From positions 1 through 23,843 of the IMG/VR virus record IMGVR_UViG_3300027881_000079: a stretch of 23,843 nt of DNA; one strand, 5' to 3'. Position numbers and translations under genes: made by a program. The notes beneath the pieces were generated by a model. The model was not told the origin of the DNA. It worked only from the letters and a program-made list of their open reading frames with translations, and did not search any database. Numbering within the stretch: position 1 is the stretch's first letter; each line of letters starts with the position of its first letter. Of this stretch, positions 19,331 to 23,843 are shown piece by piece. This DNA is from a virus.

Positions 19331-19469
19331 CATTTGTTTCCATTTTTTCCACTGTAATACATGACCCCGCAAAATTTAATTGATCCTCAATGAACTCTAC
19401 ACAAGCTGCGTCGTGTTCTTCTTCAGTCTCGTATCCATCAAGCCATAAATCAATTACAAATTTTGTCAT
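19323..19469 (-). CDS. Hypothetical acidic protein, 48 aa
   Basis: The short gene encodes MTKFVIDLWLDGYETEEEHD and ends ITVEKMETNDE, a strand-helix-strand outline typical of small regulatory folds. ATGA overlap (19466-19469) links it to the P-loop-like gene upstream, and its stop overlaps the QueE start by 8 bp, which fixes the QueE start. No family is recognised. Confidence 0.6.
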   Translation of the reverse strand: MTKFVIDLWLDGYETEEEHDAACVEFIEDQLNFAGSCITVEKMETNDE

Positions 19470-19705
19470 GTTCTTGCTGCTTGGACTTCGATAATGCGAA
19501 CATCAATCATAGATTTCCACGCATCCTTTGTTCCATCTTCAAGCATTTCTGTTATTCGTTCAAATTGATCTACGTCACAGTCAATAGACTCAAACGCTAC
19601 ATTATCAATTCCTGCTTTCTGTAATGCATTAAAGAGCAAGATGCCCATGCTTGTTCTGCCTGTGCCTGCTTTTCCTGTTATTGTTATTTGTAATTTGTGT
19701 TTCAT
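19466..19705 (-). CDS. Small P-loop-like protein, 79 aa, Arg in Walker A
   Basis: The N-terminus QITITGKAGTGRTSMGILLF (6-25) has the strand-loop-helix of a P-loop with GKAGTGRTS; the normal lysine of GK(S/T) is Arg17. The helix FNALQKAGIDNVAFESID and an acidic stretch follow, but there is no Walker B and the size is far below that of a full NTPase. It may bind a nucleotide weakly or be a degenerate NTPase fragment acting as a regulator. The neighbours are QueE and a DUF2061 membrane protein. Confidence 0.6.
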   Translation of the reverse strand: MKHKLQITITGKAGTGRTSMGILLFNALQKAGIDNVAFESIDCDVDQFERITEMLEDGTKDAWKSMIDVRIIEVQAART

Positions 19706-19711
19706 TTTCTT

Positions 19712-19942
19712 TTATCCTAATGCCTTTTTTTCTGCTTTTGCTTCTTTATATTTTCCGTGCCAAAAACGTTCATGTGCATAATATGTGCCCATCTTAATTG
19801 CTCGATCTATTAATCCAATCCCAAGCCCAATATAGATATTTCCAGTAATAGCCCAACCAACAAGTGTTGTGATTACAACGGATATTATAGTCCATGTAAT
19901 TACTTTTTTCAATTGTATTTTTTGGCTTGTCTTTAAATTCAT
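19712..19942 (-). CDS. DUF2061 family membrane protein, 76 aa
   Basis: The protein has a basic start, two hydrophobic segments (about 14-33 and 36-47) and the family ending KMGTYYAHERFWHG; the core KVITWTIISVVITTL and AITGNIYIGLGIG also match the DUF2061 pattern (K-x-x-TW, TG-N, K-x2-YY-x-HER-x-W). It should span the inner membrane twice. The function of DUF2061 is unknown. It has a 6-bp gap to the P-loop-like gene. Confidence 0.8.
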   Translation of the reverse strand: MNLKTSQKIQLKKVITWTIISVVITTLVGWAITGNIYIGLGIGLIDRAIKMGTYYAHERFWHGKYKEAKAEKKALG

Positions 19943-19948
19943 TTTACC

Positions 19949-20227
19949 TTAGCATATACATCTTCGCTCACGTTTTACACCTATGCCCAATACACTTAAA
20001 ACAGCACGGGCATAATCGCCCCGCTGATAATTGATTCCCTTACCAAGTAGAAATTCAAAGTCTTCTTTCTTTCCACTACACCAGCCATTGTCAGGGTTAC
20101 GCACCCATTCCAAAACATCGTAGTCGCATTCTACTTCACTAAAGGGCAACCATTGTACAGGCAACGGATGTACAGGATGTATTAGATTCTGTAACTGTTC
20201 TGTTGCTTGGGCTTCGGTCAATATCAT
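19949..20227 (-). CDS. Hypothetical protein, 92 aa
   Basis: This soluble protein has LTEAQATEQLQNLIHPVHPL, a central ECDYDVLEWVRNPDNGWCSG, and ends KRERRCIC. Four cysteines occur (C at DCD, WCSG and two at the end), but no clear zinc pattern. ATGA overlap at 20224-20227 couples it to the 123-aa gene. No family is recognised. Confidence 0.6.
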   Translation of the reverse strand: MILTEAQATEQLQNLIHPVHPLPVQWLPFSEVECDYDVLEWVRNPDNGWCSGKKEDFEFLLGKGINYQRGDYARAVLSVLGIGVKRERRCIC

Positions 20228-20595
20228 TTTATACCTTTAAGCTTATCTATCATTATACACTTTCTTACTACGTCTGTCAAGACTTCAGGAGTAAGTGGAG
20301 CATTTTCAGCTTCACTAATTAACGCTTTTAATATACGTGCTTCCCATTCTTCTCTGCTTTGTTTTATAGCAGCAATTTTCTCAACTGACCGAGTGATAGC
20401 CTGTGTAAACATTTCTGCTGCATCGTCAGCTTTATCCTCTTGATGCCAAGTTACCTGTCCGTTACTGGCGATAGATAATATTTCTTGACCGTTACTGTCT
20501 TGTATGCTCACGATGTCAGGTGGATTTTCAAAAGTTTGGATATAGTAGTCTGTGTTTTCTTTAATGTCCCACACGCCGTCAATTGGTTCAGACAT
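20224..20595 (-). CDS. Hypothetical protein, 123 aa
   Basis: A middle of strand type (PDIVSIQDSNGQEILSIASN, then GQVTWHQEDKADDAAEMFTQ) followed by a long helix (ITRSVEKIAAIKQSREEWEA) recalls short phage proteins that I have seen with an 'EIL-I-x-x-x-G-x-V' motif, of unknown function. The end VLTDVVRKCIMIDKLKGI is faintly similar to the C-terminal module shared by the proteins at 20914, 21769 and 23480. Overlap with the next gene is 8 bp. Confidence 0.6.
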   Translation of the reverse strand: MSEPIDGVWDIKENTDYYIQTFENPPDIVSIQDSNGQEILSIASNGQVTWHQEDKADDAAEMFTQAITRSVEKIAAIKQSREEWEARILKALISEAENAPLTPEVLTDVVRKCIMIDKLKGIK

Positions 20596-20917
20596 GATCC
20601 TCCCTAGGTCGCGTCTTTACTACGCCTTCAAATTCATCTTCATTTACATACCAACCTGGGCGATCTGGTTCGTGACCATTGTTGCGTAACAATGCCATTT
20701 GATCTTTTGTTAGGTAATACATGCGACCAAAATCCTCTGGATGAATTGTGGCTTGGCTTAGTAGACGTAATGCATTATTCATGTTGCTGTCATCACCAAT
20801 TGTTTTCATCATACGTGCAACAATATACATTATACAAGCTATGAAGCCTGCTATTAATAAAATAAATCCTATTACAATTAGTCCTGCTATTGTTAGTCCT
20901 GCTATAAATTCACTCAT
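20588..20917 (-). CDS. Membrane-anchored hypothetical protein, 109 aa
   Basis: One long hydrophobic segment at the N-terminus (about residues 4-35, rich in Ile, Gly and Ala, with two cysteine-like breaks) anchors a cytoplasmic or periplasmic domain: MNNALRLLSQATIHPEDFGR, then MYYLTKDQMALLRNNG and ends VVKTRPREDHV. The YYLTKDQMALLR stretch resembles YYKLTKEQVLLIR in the 155-aa protein at 7442. No family is recognised. A 4-bp overlap couples it to the upstream coiled-coil gene. Confidence 0.6.
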   Translation of the reverse strand: MSEFIAGLTIAGLIVIGFILLIAGFIACIMYIVARMMKTIGDDSNMNNALRLLSQATIHPEDFGRMYYLTKDQMALLRNNGHEPDRPGWYVNEDEFEGVVKTRPREDHV

Positions 20918-21183
20918 TTTTTATTTTCCTCTCCTAATGCTAGTTTACGTATGAAGTCATAACGATCATATGCTTCTCGTAATGTGGCGCTTTTCTCTAA
21001 GTCCTCTGTAGATGGCGACCTAGCTAGCGCCATTGCCTCTCCCAATTGTTGTGCTATATCTGTATTTATTTTTATAGCTTCAACTATGTCTGTTGTACAT
21101 GCAACAAACGTAGAAGTAAGTCTATCGACTTTACTTTCTAGTGCTGAGAGTTCATCTAAAATTTCTTGTTGTTCGTCGCTCAT
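20914..21183 (-). CDS. Coiled-coil protein with C-terminal TLREAY module, 89 aa
   Basis: An N-terminal coiled coil (EQQEILDELSALESKVDRLT) leads to a second helix and the C-terminal module DLEKSATLREAYDRYDFIRK, ending LALGEENKK. The last 30 residues match the proteins at 21769 and 23480, so it is one of three paralogues with different N-termini. ATG 21183 is preferred to 21195 because it forms an ATGA overlap with the stop of the HExxH gene. The function is unknown. Confidence 0.65.
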   Translation of the reverse strand: MSDEQQEILDELSALESKVDRLTSTFVACTTDIVEAIKINTDIAQQLGEAMALARSPSTEDLEKSATLREAYDRYDFIRKLALGEENKK

Positions 21184-21629
21184 CTCATTCCACAACTGTC
21201 ATAGTTTCTACGCAATAGTCGTTTTCTATTGTGTACATCTTCATTATACCTGTCTTGCACCACGTATGCTTCGCGTTGTCTATATGATCTTTCCTGACAA
21301 TACAAAATATCTGGCAGTTTATACAAGTCTTTCCATCGACCAGATTTGTCTTGTAGATAGTGGACTATCTCATGTACAATGATGCTTTTGAAATACGGGT
21401 CCTTACTATCTTTGAATTTTTCATCAACCTCAATAACGCCACTATTATAATCGTTATATGCGGCCCTTACATTACACGGCCTTTCAATTGTGTCTACACC
21501 TTTACACAAGATCGAGTCTACAAAATATTGATGTGTTACATATACAATTTCTGGCGGTTTGTCAGGCATTGGATAACCAGTATAAAATACTGCCCATGAA
21601 AGTAGATATATTATTAGTTCATTACTCAT
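21180..21629 (-). CDS. Small HExxH putative metalloprotein, 149 aa
   Basis: A hydrophobic N-terminus (about 5-18) suggests export or a signal anchor. The motif HEIVHYLQ (86-93) gives a zinc-type HExxH with His86, Glu87 and His90, and a downstream Glu in YRQREAYVVQ (Glu120) could be the third ligand. This layout resembles short DUF6647-like proteins that keep an H-E-x-x-H...E-A-Y core. Whether it is an active peptidase is unknown. ATG 21629 is fixed by an ATGA overlap with a 47-aa gene; the longer ORF to 21698 is out of step with that gene. A periplasmic action on host envelope proteins is a guess. Confidence 0.65.
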   Translation of the reverse strand: MSNELIIYLLSWAVFYTGYPMPDKPPEIVYVTHQYFVDSILCKGVDTIERPCNVRAAYNDYNSGVIEVDEKFKDSKDPYFKSIIVHEIVHYLQDKSGRWKDLYKLPDILYCQERSYRQREAYVVQDRYNEDVHNRKRLLRRNYDSCGMR

Positions 21630-21769
21630 AACATCCAGGTAAGCATTACCATTTGAAGACACAGTAGAAACCAAGGTTCCTGTAATGCCGTTGCCCATGT
21701 CTTTCCTAATTCTATTATAGGGTCTATTGGCTCACTATAGGGGTTGATAGGTATTGACATATCCGCCAT
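21626..21769 (-). CDS. Small protein with C-terminal membrane helix, 47 aa
   Basis: The short gene reads MADMSIPINPYSEPIDPIIE and ends with a hydrophobic run (PWFLLCLQMVMLTWML, about 32-47). Its start overlaps the previous stop by one base (TAATG) and its stop overlaps the HExxH gene by ATGA, so it fits the operon frame exactly. It may be a tail-anchored peptide or a partner of the HExxH protein. No family is recognised. Confidence 0.55.
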   Translation of the reverse strand: MADMSIPINPYSEPIDPIIELGKTWATALQEPWFLLCLQMVMLTWML

Positions 21770-22065
21770 TATTCTTTCTCTCCACAAAGCTTCTCTATAA
21801 ACTTGTATTTAGTATACGCATCTTGTAGCGTTTTAAATTGTGCAAGCTTTTCAGGATCAGGTTCTTCTAGTACAGCAAGACGATCAGCAATTTTTTCGAT
21901 CATCTTTTCCATATGCTCCATTCTATTCTCTTGTGTTGTTTGTATGTCTTCCCAGGAATTACCGTTAAAGTAAAGAGTTGTGTTGGAATCTGATGTTACC
22001 CATAGGTCACCAACATCGGCACTGTCGTTACTAACCGTAAGCTCGCTGATTTTATAATCAGCCAC
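21769..22065 (-). CDS. Protein with TLREAY-type module and tail-fibre-like N-terminus, 98 aa
   Basis: The N-terminal 42 residues (DYKISELTVSNDSADVGDLW, then TLYFNGNSWEDI) resemble short beta segments found in phage tail-associated proteins (G-D-L-W ... Y-x-N-G-x-x-W). A coiled coil (RMEHMEKMIEKIADRLAVLE) and the shared module EKLAQFKTLQDAYTKYKFIE, ending KLCGEKE, follow. The chimeric layout suggests the C-terminal module is a portable interaction unit. An 8-bp overlap couples it to the glycosyltransferase gene. The function is unknown; a virion role is inferred only from the N-terminus. Confidence 0.65.
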   Translation of the reverse strand: MADYKISELTVSNDSADVGDLWVTSDSNTTLYFNGNSWEDIQTTQENRMEHMEKMIEKIADRLAVLEEPDPEKLAQFKTLQDAYTKYKFIEKLCGEKE

Positions 22066-23176
22066 TGAATATTACCTCAACAGCATTATCGAAGTGAAAA
22101 TATTTTGGCACTTGATTCTTGTTAAAGTCGTTAAGGTCTTGCTTGTATAGTTCGTAGCCTTCCATCGTATCCTTAACATGTTCGATCATGTCTGTCTTGT
22201 GTGAATCATACCATGAAAAATCTTTTGTCCAGTTTGATGGATACAAGAATTGTGGATAGCCCTCGAAGATTTCTGTGTAGCTCAAACGATCAGGAGCCAT
22301 CGGAATTGCACCACTAAACGGACCCTCAATACATGTAGAGATGCCTAGTGTTTCCTGCAAGTTTGCAGAGAATATAATCTTAGCCTCGCCCAATAATGTG
22401 TGGAACTCATGCTTAGTTAGCTCTTGATCCTGACAAACAATCCACTCGTATTCGGGCATGTGTAATGCAAGGTCATTGAAGATGTCAACTTGCTTCTCTG
22501 GTGCAACACGGTGTGGGAACAAAATCAAATCACGTTTCTTTAGATTTGTATATGGTGCAAGTGTCTCAGCCATGTATTCCATAGGCCAACCTGTTTGACA
22601 ATACTTCTCTTCTTGTTCTTTTATAGTCAATTCTGATTCATATTTATTCCTTTGACTAATGCGGAACACGTTGATCTTGAATAGTTCAATATGGAATTCT
22701 GTTGCAAACCAATTGTAGTCTACTGCATGGAATACAGCCCTCTCAAAACAGTTTGTCCAACGCTTATCTTTAATCAGGCGACCTAAGAAATCCTGCGGAT
22801 CATAACTACCAGCATGCCACAGCGCATGTATAACAACAGGAATCTGTAACAACTCGCTCATGTACTTGAGTTGCATAATTCCAGGATGCCACGCATCTGC
22901 AAATATAAATTGGTCGCCTGGATTAACCTCGCCCTCAGAGAACATTTGAGACACTTGTGTTAATTGATTATTCTTATACACGTTTGTCTGCGCAAAGTTT
23001 AGGAAGGCTCCAGGCGTTGCCTTCAACTCTGCTTCTCCGCCAGAGATATTGATTATCTCAACATCGGGTCTATTCCTGTCGACGGCTGCTTTCTTAAGCA
23101 GGGTAGGAATATGTCCTTTCCATTGGCATGTGTAGCGTGTGGGAACGGACTCAAGGTCTATAATAAAAATTTTCAT
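22058..23176 (-). CDS. GT-B fold glycosyltransferase-like protein, 372 aa
   Basis: The C-terminal half carries the GT4-type pattern: LFPHRVAPEKQVDIFND (219-235, equivalent of the usual G-R-x-x-x-E-K-G), IIFSANLQETLGIS (267-280) with Glu275 and Glu284 (CIEGPFSGAIP) as the E-x-n-E donor-binding acids, then an unusual MAPDRLSYTEIF. The N-terminal half has the Rossmann-like strands (MKIFIIDLE, QFIFADAWHPG, PVVIHALWHAG). It would transfer a sugar from a nucleotide donor; the acceptor, whether DNA base, glycan or protein, is unknown. In T4-like phages glycosyltransferases often modify DNA. ATGA links it to the 108-aa gene. Confidence 0.75.
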   Translation of the reverse strand: MKIFIIDLESVPTRYTCQWKGHIPTLLKKAAVDRNRPDVEIINISGGEAELKATPGAFLNFAQTNVYKNNQLTQVSQMFSEGEVNPGDQFIFADAWHPGIMQLKYMSELLQIPVVIHALWHAGSYDPQDFLGRLIKDKRWTNCFERAVFHAVDYNWFATEFHIELFKINVFRISQRNKYESELTIKEQEEKYCQTGWPMEYMAETLAPYTNLKKRDLILFPHRVAPEKQVDIFNDLALHMPEYEWIVCQDQELTKHEFHTLLGEAKIIFSANLQETLGISTCIEGPFSGAIPMAPDRLSYTEIFEGYPQFLYPSNWTKDFSWYDSHKTDMIEHVKDTMEGYELYKQDLNDFNKNQVPKYFHFDNAVEVIFSG

Positions 23177-23499
23177 TCGTCATCTCTCCTACTTATGAAG
23201 TGGGAATTGCCATTATAATCAACTACCGTGCAAGATCCCTGAAAAAGCTCTTCAATTAATAGCTCACCAAGTTCTAGTGCTTGGTTTAACAATTCCCAGG
23301 GCTCCTTCGGGAACCTCGGATAGTTTATCAGATTTACTACTATGCCTGTTTCGTTGCCCATAGTATAAATGTATTCTTCGTCACTAATACTGATACACGC
23401 ACCTTCCATTACATATTCTTGCAGAACTTTCCTTGCATGGGTTTTGTCACCTGCAATGTAAATTTTAATTACGTGTGTTTTACTTTGTATTGTTTTCAT
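23173..23499 (-). CDS. Conserved phage hypothetical protein, 108 aa
   Basis: The sequence HVIKIYIAGDKTHARKVLQE, EYIYTMGNETGIVVNLINYP with RFPKEPWELLNQALELGELL and LFQGSCTVVD is a pattern I recall from a widespread phage and bacterial hypothetical family; no function is known to me. The fold is probably alpha/beta. ATG 23499 overlaps the next gene by 20 bp, and the stop overlaps the glycosyltransferase start by ATGA. Confidence 0.7.
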   Translation of the reverse strand: MKTIQSKTHVIKIYIAGDKTHARKVLQEYVMEGACISISDEEYIYTMGNETGIVVNLINYPRFPKEPWELLNQALELGELLIEELFQGSCTVVDYNGNSHFISRRDDE

Positions 23500-23843
23500 T
23501 TTGACCTAGTGTTAATGCTTCGATCATCTTATATTTCCTATAAGCTTCCCTCAACGTCTTGTGCTTCTCCAAATCTTCTCGACTTGGCTCGTCACTTTCA
23601 AGTAAAATCCCTAATGTATGTATTGCTTTTTTAATGTCTCTTATCTCGCGCATCATTTCATCACGCAAGCGTTCTACGTCACTTTTTGGTTTGAGTTTAT
23701 CTTGTTGCTGGTACTCCCTCATTATTTTTTCTAATTCTTTTCGTGCCTTTTCATTTGCTGCCTCTGTATTAATTTTTTCTTTCTCGTCAGGGGAAACCCA
23801 AATATCTTTTGGCCTCACGTTATCGTACCAATCGCGTTCCTGA
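23480..23843 (-). CDS. Coiled-coil protein with TLREAY module, 5' end beyond window
   Basis: The reading frame stays open to the window edge (QERDWYDNVRPKDIWVSPDE), and that upstream part looks coding, so the GTG at 23818 is probably not the start. A long charged helix (EKARKELEKIMREYQQQDKL, DVERLRDEMMREIRDIKK) ends in the module REDLEKHKTLREAYRKYKMI, then EALTLGQNENNTK, the same C-terminal unit seen at 20914 and 21769. No function is recognised. Confidence 0.6.
   Translation of the reverse strand, partial: QERDWYDNVRPKDIWVSPDEKEKINTEAANEKARKELEKIMREYQQQDKLKPKSDVERLRDEMMREIRDIKKAIHTLGILLESDEPSREDLEKHKTLREAYRKYKMIEALTLGQNENNTK

Overview
The window reads as part of a large T4-like tailed-phage (myovirus-type) genome infecting a Gram-negative bacterium, probably aquatic. 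The reasons are: densely packed small genes that nearly all run on the minus strand with 1-14 bp overlaps; a T4-type RNase H/flap exonuclease, DHFR, glutaredoxin, QueE, RtcB, a GIY-YIG and an HNH endonuclease and a superinfection-immunity (Imm) fragment; recurring GATAAATA/TATAAATA boxes that look like T4 late promoters; and several near-consensus sigma70 promoters, as expected for phage early genes read by host polymerase. Host and phage species cannot be named from sequence alone.

Layout, left to right (transcription mostly right to left): 1-1765 holds the tail-truncated Imm-like gene and a chain of tiny overlapping membrane, lipoprotein and hypothetical genes led by a sigma70 promoter at 1737-1765. 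1769-2692 has a small hypothetical gene divergent from DHFR, the only plus-strand gene, which ends in a bidirectional terminator. 2693-4755 carries two conserved phage hypotheticals, a zinc-ribbon protein and an HNH protein behind a perfect sigma70 promoter. 4811-5735 holds a structured noncoding stretch and a GIY-YIG homing-endonuclease-type gene whose 3' end repeats the 3' end of the 54-aa gene before it. 5748-6599 has two exported fibronectin-III-like proteins with their own promoter. 6603-9191 is an operon of small hypotheticals, including members of a paralogous family. 9200-14606 is the most individual part: RtcB RNA ligase, a metallopeptidase/VWA protein, a MoxR AAA+ ATPase and a 106-aa protein, separated by regulatory gaps. 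14607-19942 holds small hypotheticals, glutaredoxin, RNase H, QueE, a P-loop-like protein and a DUF2061 membrane protein. 19949-23843 holds hypotheticals, a small HExxH protein, a GT-B glycosyltransferase, and three coiled-coil proteins sharing one C-terminal module.

The strongest unexplained signal is a 12-bp element, ATCAAnnACTTA, often in inverted pairs. It sits just upstream of four of the six sigma70 promoters (HNH, VWA, MoxR and the 106-aa gene) and was found nowhere else by eye. With adjacent terminators or hairpins these gaps form a repeated cassette (hairpin, dyad, consensus promoter, gene), suggesting a co-regulated early regulon that includes the MoxR/VWA-peptidase pair. A second distinctive trait is a QueE whose radical-SAM cysteines are split by a 38-residue insertion.

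About ten genes were assigned starts different from the longest ORF, because 4- or 8-bp stop/start overlaps, Shine-Dalgarno positions or newly found small genes fix them. Ten additional short genes (42-59 aa) and one partial gene were read directly from the sequence. No tRNA, rRNA, CRISPR array or insertion sequence was recognised.
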